Assembly (NCBI GenBank): GCA_035653615.1
Contig: DASRBN010000037.1
Location: 125,736-189,735 of the forward strand
From: Ktedonobacteraceae bacterium
Lineage (GTDB): Bacteria; Chloroflexota; Ktedonobacteria; Ktedonobacterales; Ktedonobacteraceae
DNA length: 64,000 bases
Direction: 5' to 3'
This document shows, piece after piece, positions 54,424 through 61,169 of this stretch (its first letter is position 1; every line of letters begins with the position of its first letter). Made by a program: the position numbers and the translations under genes. The notes beneath the pieces are model-generated. The model saw only the letters and a program-made list of their open reading frames with translations, searched no databases and was not told the DNA's origin.

Positions 54424-54614
54424 TGCCTTTCATGCGATACCCTATGATTCCATTTTCTCTACTCTACATGAAGGTATACGTATTACTACCCCCGAGCGTA
54501 GCATAATCAGATTGGATTTTTATGATGGCGGGTCGTGTCATTCTGACAACAAAATGGAGTAAAACAGGCGGCGGAACTCTTTCACCGACCAGCTAGCAAC
54601 GCGACTTCCTCGCA

Positions 54615-54644
54615 TTGACACAGGTCTTCTTAATCGGGTAGAGT
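54615..54644 (+). promoter_or_regulatory. Promoter of the second amidohydrolase gene
   Basis: TTGACA, 18 bases, TAGAGT, about 60 bases before the ATG. The 330-base gap 54374-54703 also holds the hairpin at 54386 and a short family C fragment (GTGTCATTCTGAC) at 54536; nothing else is evident. Confidence 0.5.
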
Positions 54645-54703
54645 AAAAACAGCAAATTCGCCATTGTGGATTGCCTGCCAGGAAGGGCAGAAAGGAATGG
54701 ATC

Positions 54704-55660
54704 ATGGCATTCAGCGCGTCTCCTCGCCTGATCGACTTTCATAGCCATTACTACGATGCCGCATGGTATCCGTCTGCTTCACCGCGCGGGCCGGCCAATT
54801 TGCTGCGTGCATGGCCATTGCTGACCGATATACACGCGCAACTACAGGCTATGGACGAGGCGGGCATTGATGCGAAGGTGCTGACTGCTCCTGGTAGCGT
54901 ACTGCTGGCTCCTGGCGAGCCGTTACCCATCTCCCTGATGCAGCGTATCAACGATCATTTTGCCGGACTGGTTGCCGCGGATCCTGAGCATCTGCTGGCC
55001 CTTGCCACCATCGATGCGTTTCATGGTGACGCCGCCGCCAGCGAGGTGGAACGAGTCGTACAAACGTTGGGCATTCCCGGAATTTGCGTGGATTGCGCGC
55101 GCGGCGACCGCTACCTTGACGCGCCTGAAGCACGCCCATCTCTGGAAACTGCCGCAGCGCTCGGCATTCCGGTCTTCGTCCACCCCGTCAGCCCTGTTGG
55201 TCTGACTGAGCGGCTGGCACGCATGGGTCATACCGGCGTCCTGCTCGCGCGTGGGACCGAGACCGCCGCGAGCATACTTGCTCTCTTGCGTAGCGGCATC
55301 CTCGATGAGCTTCCCCAGTTGCGGATAGTAATTCCTATGATTGGCGCTGCCGCGTTGCTCTTCGCGGGCATTGCTAACCAGGATTATGCAAGTGATGGTT
55401 GGCAAGGTGGGCCACCAGGTGAATCGCGCAAGCGCCTGTATGTAGATACGATGGGCTATGACTCCGCGTCGATCCGCTTCGCCGTGGAGTTGCTGGGAGT
55501 GGAGCATGTCATCAATGGCAGCGACTGGCCGATCATGCCCATCGCACCACGACGGCAGGTCGAGCATACGCTGACCGCGACGGGCCTCACGGAAGATCAG
55601 CAGGCAGCAATTATGAGCGGCAATGTATTGCGCCTGCTAACTCTCCAGCATGTGCTATAG
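54704..55660 (+). CDS. Amidohydrolase-2 family protein with a substituted metal-site His
   Basis: 318 residues from the ATG at 54704 (AAAGGA seven bases upstream); an earlier ATG at 54671 lacks a site. LIDFHSHYYDAAWYP gives the first HxH metal motif, IPVFVHPVSPVG the next His, and INGSDWPIMPIAP the catalytic Asp. The third metal or acid-base His, normally in a PHxGG block (GHMGE in the paralogue at 41320), is replaced: the sequence reads LRIVIPMIGAAALLF. The enzyme may thus use a different chemistry or be inactive. ACMSD/amidohydrolase-2 relative of the 41320 gene. Ends 24 bases before the unknown operon on the other strand. Confidence 0.82.
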   Translation: MAFSASPRLIDFHSHYYDAAWYPSASPRGPANLLRAWPLLTDIHAQLQAMDEAGIDAKVLTAPGSVLLAPGEPLPISLMQRINDHFAGLVAADPEHLLALATIDAFHGDAAASEVERVVQTLGIPGICVDCARGDRYLDAPEARPSLETAAALGIPVFVHPVSPVGLTERLARMGHTGVLLARGTETAASILALLRSGILDELPQLRIVIPMIGAAALLFAGIANQDYASDGWQGGPPGESRKRLYVDTMGYDSASIRFAVELLGVEHVINGSDWPIMPIAPRRQVEHTLTATGLTEDQQAAIMSGNVLRLLTLQHVL

Positions 55661-55683
55661 AAGCTAAGGGATTAAAGTTGAAC

Positions 55684-56331
55684 TCAGCTTTCCGGCAAGG
55701 GGTCTTTTTTAGCTTTGAACTTCAGGGGCTTTTTGTGAGAATGCGATTCAGATACTTTATCTTGCAATGATCCTTCTATTTGACCGAGCAGTATTTCAAC
55801 GTGATGCTGCGCTTCTCTCCATTCCTGAAGGAGATAATCCAGCTTTTGCTGGATTTCCATCTGCTTTTGCTGCGCTTGTCTGGGGGTGTTTTGTCTGCTA
55901 GACGTGAAGACTAAAATAAGGAGATGTAGCTCATGCAAAAATATATCAATCCGGTGCAGTGATTTCACCAACGGATAGCGCAGCGGGCAGACAACGAGAG
56001 GAAGCTGGTCGCTCATATTCAAAAATCCGTAGAAATCCTGGGTCAGTTTGCTTATGATATCTAGCTTTTCAAGCAAACGTTCACATTGATCAGGCCAGAT
56101 ATTCTTCCTATGCGTAAATAGCTCACGTGCATTTGCCATTGCACTCTGCATACCGGCAAGCTTTGACCAGTGCATCTGTATTAGTTCATGGACCTCAATG
56201 AGCGCGAGCATTCGCGTTTCAGGCCATCGCCCTTTTACTAATGTGCCCATTTGTTTAGCCATTTTCCCCGCCTCTTCGTTGAAAAATAGATCACGTGTTC
56301 CAGTGTACCCGATGAAAACATCATTTGTCAA
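55684..56331 (-). CDS. Helical protein of module B, island gene 6
   Basis: 215 residues of unknown function. It begins with a TTG five bases after the stop of the coiled-coil gene, or possibly at an ATG at 56262 that has a better site (GAGGCGGGG). The central region matches the C-terminal half of the 57880 gene product: ARELFTHRKNIWPDQCERLL with ARNLFGDMQKVIYPDKCKRL, then LPLVVCPLRYPLVKSLHRID with LPLVSHPSRLQLAEVLHHLD. This defines a helical 'module B' of about 130 residues. The C-terminus is polar and Lys-rich. No transmembrane segment or catalytic motif was found. Module B alone may be the ligand or regulator of the two-module protein. Confidence 0.6.
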   Translation of the reverse strand: MTNDVFIGYTGTRDLFFNEEAGKMAKQMGTLVKGRWPETRMLALIEVHELIQMHWSKLAGMQSAMANARELFTHRKNIWPDQCERLLEKLDIISKLTQDFYGFLNMSDQLPLVVCPLRYPLVKSLHRIDIFLHELHLLILVFTSSRQNTPRQAQQKQMEIQQKLDYLLQEWREAQHHVEILLGQIEGSLQDKVSESHSHKKPLKFKAKKDPLPES

Positions 56332-56336
56332 GTTTC

Positions 56337-56768
56337 TTAAATAAGAAACTGTCCTAATGCCTCTTCGAGCGCATCACTACATTTGTTCCGGCTCTTACGT
56401 AATTCACGAACGGCTACTGGTTTATCCTTCACCTCTATCCTTTCTTGTCGAAGATCATCGAACAAGCTCAACATAACCTCCACCTCACCAATTGCCTCAT
56501 CTACCTTTTCTACTACAGCATCTTGCGAATCGAGAAACTGATCCCTCTTTGACTTATTTCTAGGGTCCTTGACCCCTTTCAGTACTACGTCAAGGTCATT
56601 TTTCAGTGTCTCTAGATTTCTCTCCTTCTCTTCGGCGTTTCGTGCGTCAGCTTCAGGTAGTTCTTTCTGCACTTTTTTGAGCATCTTCTTATAATCCAGC
56701 AGTTTTTGGCCTTCTGCTGAGCTTTTAGGGTCCGGTACATTTTTGCGTCCAGGGCGTGATGGTGGCAC
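56337..56768 (-). CDS. Charged coiled-coil protein, island gene 5
   Basis: 143 residues from a GTG with GAGGG nine bases upstream. Nearly all helix: a basic leader (MPPSRPGRKNVPDP) then Lys/Glu heptads (LDYKKMLKKVQKELPEA, LETLKNDLDVVLKGVKD, VDEAIGEVEVMLSLFDDL). No known family was recognised. It has a promoter of its own at 56870-56897 and is followed after five bases by gene 6. Small, very charged helical proteins of this kind often act as inhibitors or linkers; that is only a guess here. Confidence 0.55.
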   Translation of the reverse strand: MPPSRPGRKNVPDPKSSAEGQKLLDYKKMLKKVQKELPEADARNAEEKERNLETLKNDLDVVLKGVKDPRNKSKRDQFLDSQDAVVEKVDEAIGEVEVMLSLFDDLRQERIEVKDKPVAVRELRKSRNKCSDALEEALGQFLI

Positions 56769-56869
56769 AACACTCTACCCTCAATATAGCATGGTAGCAA
56801 TGATTTTTCACAACTACCGCTCCGCATAGGCCAAGCACATGTATACAATGTATTTATTGCCAGTTAGTA

Positions 56870-56897
56870 ATTATACATATTTTTTATAACGGTTCAA
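56870..56897 (-). promoter_or_regulatory. Internal promoter for island genes 5 and 6
   Basis: Reading the minus strand: TTGAAC, 16 bases, TATAAT, predicted start near 56863. The -35 overlaps the stop of gene 4. Between the start point and the GTG is an inverted ACAT-N7-ATGT (near 56837-56852) that could be an operator. The gap is strikingly A+T-rich. Confidence 0.65.
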
Positions 56898-57880
56898 ATG
56901 ATTGAAGTCTGAGAATGCCCCTGAGTTGTTTGTTCATTGGCTCCGGCAAGTTGGGCATCGCTTTCAGCTGGGAAGTCAGCACTGTTGAAGGATCTCATCA
57001 ACTTTCTCATTTTATCAAAATTCTGCGCCAATTCGTTGAGAGTTTGATAAACATCTTGCCGTTTCGTGATTGTTTTGTTCGTTGTTGTATGGCTATCGGG
57101 ACAAAAGGTACTGGTCGCGCGCATCACCTTTTTTAACAATGCATCAAGGTGATGTAACACTTCCGCAAGCTGAAGGCGAGATGGATGAGAGACGAGTGGA
57201 AGATGCTCTGTTCTATCTATTACATGAGAGAACTTTTGAACAAGCGTAGCCGTGTTACTTAGTGACTTGATGAGACGCTTGCACTTATCTGGATAGATGA
57301 CTTTTTGCATATCGCCAAACAAATTACGGGCATCTTTCACTTTTCGCAATTCGTCCATAAGATCTGCGCAATATTTATTGATCAGTAGTATATCCCCGTG
57401 TTGCCTGGTCTCAGGGATATTGGGTTTATCACTGATCGCAGGACCTATGACGACAGGAGAGGGAACCTGCCCTAACACCGGCCTGGCTATAGAAATAGGA
57501 GTGTGCTGCCCGGCAAGCTTCTCTTTCTCATGGGTAGTAGAAACTTGTGCGGCAAGGGAATTAATAGCTTCCTCAACCTCTTTCAACAGTTCTTCCAAGC
57601 GCGAATGGCGCTCATCTTCCTTATCTATGAAGCCAGCTATTAATACTTGTATAAAAGTTACCAATACGGCCTGCTTCCCATGTCTTCCCTTCTCTAACAG
57701 AAATCTGATAGTTTTTATTACCCGATCTTCCTTACTATGGGCTTCAGGCAGAGAATATTGAAAAGCCTTCAGTTCTTCAATCTCAAAGACGCCAACCAGC
57801 TCATCGTGCGAATCGAAGACATCACAGTTAAGAAATTCTTCTTTACAGCGTACGAAAAGAGTTGTAGACAAGCTTATCAC
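56894..57880 (-). CDS. Two-module protein: adaptor (EAD-like) plus module B, island gene 4
   Basis: 328 residues from a GTG at 57880, six bases after GGGAGG; a TTG at 57886 overlaps the previous stop but abuts the site. Residues of about 20-100 align with the protease's N-terminal domain: CDVFDSHDELVGVF with DDVFLYPDELRTIF, LPEAHSKEDRV with LPEASSLDRRV, then LLEK with LAEK and DERHSRL with DDRHERL. After a linker, residues of about 170-300 match gene 6. So it could bridge the protease (adaptor to adaptor) and gene 6 (module B to module B). No enzyme motif is seen. The function is unknown. Confidence 0.65.
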   Translation of the reverse strand: MISLSTTLFVRCKEEFLNCDVFDSHDELVGVFEIEELKAFQYSLPEAHSKEDRVIKTIRFLLEKGRHGKQAVLVTFIQVLIAGFIDKEDERHSRLEELLKEVEEAINSLAAQVSTTHEKEKLAGQHTPISIARPVLGQVPSPVVIGPAISDKPNIPETRQHGDILLINKYCADLMDELRKVKDARNLFGDMQKVIYPDKCKRLIKSLSNTATLVQKFSHVIDRTEHLPLVSHPSRLQLAEVLHHLDALLKKVMRATSTFCPDSHTTTNKTITKRQDVYQTLNELAQNFDKMRKLMRSFNSADFPAESDAQLAGANEQTTQGHSQTSII

Positions 57881-57882
57881 GA

Positions 57883-58089
57883 TCAACCTCCCGGTGCCTC
57901 ATAATATCTGAGTATTTGTTGTGAAAGCTGTACCGCGTCTTTATAGTCACGCACCGAGTCCAGGAGTTCTTGTTGGGTGTTCACTCCCAGTAGCTCTTTC
58001 CATGTATTCGGTAGCTCCTCGTCGCCGAAAGATTCTTGAGTTGTCTGGGGTAATAGATGATCATACACCTCAAGATGAGCGGTACGCAC
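57883..58089 (-). CDS. Small acidic helical protein or C-terminal part of the 266-residue protein, island gene 3
   Basis: Sixty-eight residues from a GTG at 58089, preceded by AGGA. The same frame is open all the way back to the TAG that ends gene 2 (58165), giving 93 sense codons after that stop. So genes 2 and 3 are in one frame and separated by a single TAG. The sequence before the GTG (YILGRVNQYANEEHGYLLKE) also looks like protein. Gene 3 could therefore be an independent small gene or the tail of a longer gene 2 split by a nonsense mutation or read through. The TGA is overlapped by the potential TTG of gene 4. Confidence 0.5.
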   Translation of the reverse strand: MRTAHLEVYDHLLPQTTQESFGDEELPNTWKELLGVNTQQELLDSVRDYKDAVQLSQQILRYYEAPGG

Positions 58090-58164
58090 AATATCCTGTA
58101 TTTCCTTCAGCAGGTAGCCATGTTCTTCATTGGCATATTGATTGACCCTGCCAAGGATGTAACG

Positions 58165-58965
58165 CTAATTATTGAGCGCGATATTGCGCTCGCGTGCATC
58201 GCTCGCATCGGCTAACAGGGCAATTTCTTTGCCCGCTTGCAGTATTTCCCACCATGTCTGGCCGCGAGCATTCTCACTGCCCCTGCGGCTGCACACCTGC
58301 ACTTCAATTACAGCGTAAGAAAGTCGTTTGAGTGAATGACCGCCTTTATCTGTCAAATTCCCATTCGCATCTATACGAAGCGAACTGGGCCAATCCTCAT
58401 TGCTTTGTGAGCCTATAACGGTATAGTAACCGGCCTTGAGATTAGCCAGGTTCAGGTCCATTTTCAATGAGAAAAGGCTATGTTGACTGCCCTCCCCTAG
58501 CAAATTACTGAGCAGCCGCCCAACAATCTCACTCACTTTGACAGCTACCGCCCAATCCGCGGAAATAAGCGACAACTTGGAAGTGAGACCTGCTGCGCTC
58601 ATCTTGTCTAGCAGGTCTTTGATCGGCGTATCTTGCACAACTGTATAATCCAGCGTGACATGCAACCAGTCAGTCGTACGGGCAGGCAACCAATCGGTCA
58701 AATTAAAACTTAACCCCAGGCGACAGGGGACATTCTTTTGCAAGGTAGTGACCTGATACACACTGCGCACAGCCGGTGATTTAGACTGAAAAGAACTTTC
58801 TACCGATGAACTGATGGTGATAACACCAGGCTTGATTAACCAGCCGGCATCAAAAAACGCCTGAGCATCATGCAGCTTGACGAGGAAATAGCTGTTGTCC
58901 GGGTCTAAAGCAAATGGAGGGGGAGGTTGTTCTGGGTATTGAAGGGAGCCGACTCCTGTTGGCAT
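58165..58965 (-). CDS. Unknown beta-rich protein, island gene 2
   Basis: 266 residues; AAAGGAG lies seven bases before the ATG, inside the end of the protease gene, and only three bases separate the two genes, so translation is coupled. No family was recognised. The N-terminus is Pro-rich (YPEQPPPPFALDPDNSYFLV); much of the rest predicts as beta strands with alternating hydrophobic residues (VITISSSVESSF, LHVTLDYTVVQD, LISADWAVAVKVSEIVG). No signal peptide or transmembrane span. Directly after a protease in an operon, it might be the substrate, a chaperone or a structural partner. It ends at a TAG followed by an open frame (gene 3). Confidence 0.6.
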   Translation of the reverse strand: MPTGVGSLQYPEQPPPPFALDPDNSYFLVKLHDAQAFFDAGWLIKPGVITISSSVESSFQSKSPAVRSVYQVTTLQKNVPCRLGLSFNLTDWLPARTTDWLHVTLDYTVVQDTPIKDLLDKMSAAGLTSKLSLISADWAVAVKVSEIVGRLLSNLLGEGSQHSLFSLKMDLNLANLKAGYYTVIGSQSNEDWPSSLRIDANGNLTDKGGHSLKRLSYAVIEVQVCSRRGSENARGQTWWEILQAGKEIALLADASDARERNIALNN

Positions 58966-58968
58966 ACG

Positions 58969-60069
58969 TTACTCCTTTGCGTTCTGTGCAGCCATAATTT
59001 CATCATAGAGGTCCGGTTTGCGTTCTCTCAATTCGGACAGAATAGGCTCGAGCAGGGTTCCTTCGCGTAAATGAGCAGCCTTATTTTCCCCATTGTGCAG
59101 GGCGACCACGCGCCAGTTGAAGCGGTTAAATACGGGCGCGCCCGATGTGCCCGGCTCGGTCGGTGTCCTGTAAAGAATGCGCCCCGGTAGTGGAGATAAT
59201 CGCTCGAAGGTATCGACCGACATCTGCTGTTCCTGTCCTAATGGATGTTGAATAATGTAAAGGGCGGTTTGAACCGTAAGAGGAACATGTATATCCAGGC
59301 GCAAATAGCCGCGTGAAGCTAGCGGGTGATCCTCGCGATCTCGTAAACGTATGAGAGCAAAATCGAGTTTCTTTGTATCGATGCTGGGATACAGCAAACG
59401 ATCCACTCCATATTGGATACCCCTGGCAACAGTAGTGTAATCAAAGGTGAAGAGGGTTGTGGCAAGTTGAGCCTGTAGATCGGAAAGTTCGAGCGGTGGG
59501 TCTAACTCCAATGGCGAAGCTTTAGCAGCCTCGATCACATGCCAGCAGGTTATGGCCAGCGTGGGGGTAATGAGCCAGCCGGTACCGGTAGTTCGGCCCT
59601 CTAACACGCCCTTACGAGACCGTCGTAGATCGATGCGAGCAACTGAGCGAGCGCAGGCCAACATTTTTTCCGCGTCGGCTACCGGAAGCATCTGAGCGGA
59701 TATAGGGTTAGCTTCAAGGTTTGTGGCTTCTGCGGTTATCGAGCGGAGTCGATTTAACCATGCGAATTGGCCGGCCAGGGTTCTTAACCGTTCGTGGCGA
59801 TCATCATCAGGGGGATAACGCTCGGTGAGGATCGTTAACAGAATAACCAGCGCATTTTCGCCATTCGCTCGATACTTCTCAGCAAGATATCCTATGACGA
59901 GACTGACGCGCCTGTCCAGAGAAGAGGCTTCAGGGAGACCAGCGCGCCATAACCTCAATCGTTCATCTAGAAAAATAGTTCGTAGTTCATCGGGATAGAG
60001 AAAGACATCATCACAATCCTCAAGAACCCTTTTTAAGGAGAAGAGAAGTGTACCTGGAATACCGGCCAT
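58969..60069 (-). CDS. Trypsin-like serine protease with N-terminal adaptor (EAD-like) domain, island gene 1
   Basis: 366 residues; AGGAGG five bases before the ATG. Residues of about 8-100 form an all-helical domain (FLYPDELRTIFLDERLRLWRAGLPEAS..RV..VIGYLAEKYRANGENALV..LLTILTERYPPDD) resembling the effector-associated domains (EADs) that link effectors in bacterial conflict systems. Residues of about 140-350 are a chymotrypsin-fold protease with the triad H177 (TCWHVIEA), D236 (KLDFALIRL) and S309 (EPGTSGAPVF). No signal peptide, so it is cytosolic. The same adaptor recurs in gene 4. Cleavage of a partner on signal seems likely; the substrate is unknown. Confidence 0.82.
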   Translation of the reverse strand: MAGIPGTLLFSLKRVLEDCDDVFLYPDELRTIFLDERLRLWRAGLPEASSLDRRVSLVIGYLAEKYRANGENALVILLTILTERYPPDDDRHERLRTLAGQFAWLNRLRSITAEATNLEANPISAQMLPVADAEKMLACARSVARIDLRRSRKGVLEGRTTGTGWLITPTLAITCWHVIEAAKASPLELDPPLELSDLQAQLATTLFTFDYTTVARGIQYGVDRLLYPSIDTKKLDFALIRLRDREDHPLASRGYLRLDIHVPLTVQTALYIIQHPLGQEQQMSVDTFERLSPLPGRILYRTPTEPGTSGAPVFNRFNWRVVALHNGENKAAHLREGTLLEPILSELRERKPDLYDEIMAAQNAKE

Positions 60070-60138
60070 TTATTCCTCCTGATGTCTCGTCCACCCCCCA
60101 TAGCAAAAATCGATTAAGGCTTGCTCCCCAGTACTACT

Positions 60139-60167
60139 ATCATATGATTTTATTTTTGCTGTGTCAA
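60139..60167 (-). promoter_or_regulatory. Promoter of the protease island
   Basis: TTGACA, 17 bases, TATGAT on the minus strand: perfect -35, near-perfect -10, ideal spacing. Predicted start near 60132, about 63 bases before the protease ATG. It shows that the island is its own transcription unit, divergent from the class II aldolase gene. The open frame that also runs through this region is therefore unlikely to be a gene. Confidence 0.75.
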
Positions 60168-60363
60168 TAGGAACTTTACTTTCCTTTCTCATTACTTGTA
60201 TCTTCCATTGATACAAAAACTGTATACCGTGACGACCGTTTTCCAAATTCCGAATAAGAGAGTCCTGAGTAATGTACAATAGTGCCAGGCCCAATTTAAT
60301 ACGCTCTTTTTTGAAACATCCAGTGTTTCGGATATTTTTTCTTCTCAAAGAAAGGAACGCACT

Positions 60364-61035
60364 ATGCACTCGAGCTACAGCGAACAGCGAGCGCAAATTA
60401 TTCAGGCCGCGAATATGCTCTTCCATGCAGGCGTGATGTCGCACAGCGGGCATGGCAATTTGAGCGTGCGCCTGCCCGAAGAGGGACAGATGCTGCTGAC
60501 GGCAACCGGCCACATCGAGCACCTGACGCCTGAGCAACTGACCGTGATCACCTTTGATGGCGACCCGGTCGAGGGCGATATCGACCCGGTAGCGCGGGAG
60601 ATCGTCGGTATGCACTCGTGCGTCTACCGCCTGCGCAGCAATGTTAACGCCGTTATTCATACACACTCGCCACACGTGACGAGCTTCGCGCTCGCCAATA
60701 AAGCACTGCCATGCGTATATGAAGCCTTCCTGCGCTTCGGCATTACCGAGGATATCCCCGTAGCACAGTGGGCGCCGCGCGGCTCAGAGGAATCGGTCGC
60801 CAACATCGTGCAGCAGCTTGAGCGGCATCCCACCGTACCCGCCGTCCTGCTTGGCAATCACGGACTGCTGGCTTTCAGCCGCGATCCGCTCACCGCCGCC
60901 CAGCTGATCATCATTATGGAGGAAGCGGCGCAACTGACGCTCGAGGCACGCGCGCTCGGCGGTGAAAAGTCCCTGCCCGCCGATGCCCTTGAGCGCGAGC
61001 GCAAGCATATGCAGCAATTTGGGTCGGCGCAGTAG
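60364..61035 (+). CDS. Class II aldolase/adducin-type protein (AraD/FucA-like)
   Basis: 223 residues; AAAGGA eight bases before the ATG. Class II aldolase fold with SHSGHGNLSVRL (the Gly-Asn-x-Ser phosphate loop), the zinc-ligand pair HTHSPHVTSFA near 100, and a third His in LLGNHGLLAFSRD near 162. These are the three metal His of L-fuculose-1-P aldolase and L-ribulose-5-P epimerase. The substrate is not fixed by sequence. Cytosolic; the next gene, an acyl-CoA synthetase, is on the same strand 134 bases away and beyond a family A repeat. Confidence 0.88.
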   Translation: MHSSYSEQRAQIIQAANMLFHAGVMSHSGHGNLSVRLPEEGQMLLTATGHIEHLTPEQLTVITFDGDPVEGDIDPVAREIVGMHSCVYRLRSNVNAVIHTHSPHVTSFALANKALPCVYEAFLRFGITEDIPVAQWAPRGSEESVANIVQQLERHPTVPAVLLGNHGLLAFSRDPLTAAQLIIIMEEAAQLTLEARALGGEKSLPADALERERKHMQQFGSAQ

Positions 61036-61073
61036 GGCAATCACGCAGCGCCAATCGTGGCCTATGGCGCGCT

Positions 61074-61127
61074 CGTAGGGGCCGATTCATCGGCCCCGTA
61101 GTCCAATTATTTGTCATAGTTCATTAC
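61074..61127. repeat. Family A element, copy A6
   Basis: CGTAGGGGCCGATTCATCGG followed by CCCCGTAGTCC and ATTTGTCATAGTTCATTA: the core palindrome and one end of family A. It separates the aldolase and acyl-CoA synthetase genes and has no visible promoter elements beside it. Confidence 0.65.
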
Positions 61128-61169
61128 CGCTGATCCCCAAGGATTAGCCATCCTATAAAGGAGCTAGCG

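Noticed and set aside
20407-54552. Recurrent CATTCTGAGCGCAGCGAAGA copies as a possible CRISPR or array
   Set aside because: Copies are dispersed over tens of kilobases without regular spacers and are palindromic elements.
60070-60675. 201-residue minus-strand frame just upstream of the protease, whose stop overlaps the protease ribosome site
   Set aside because: Its upstream two-thirds is the antisense of the class II aldolase gene, and its last 30 codons cover a near-perfect promoter (TTGACA-17-TATGAT). No start with a ribosome site is present in the gap.
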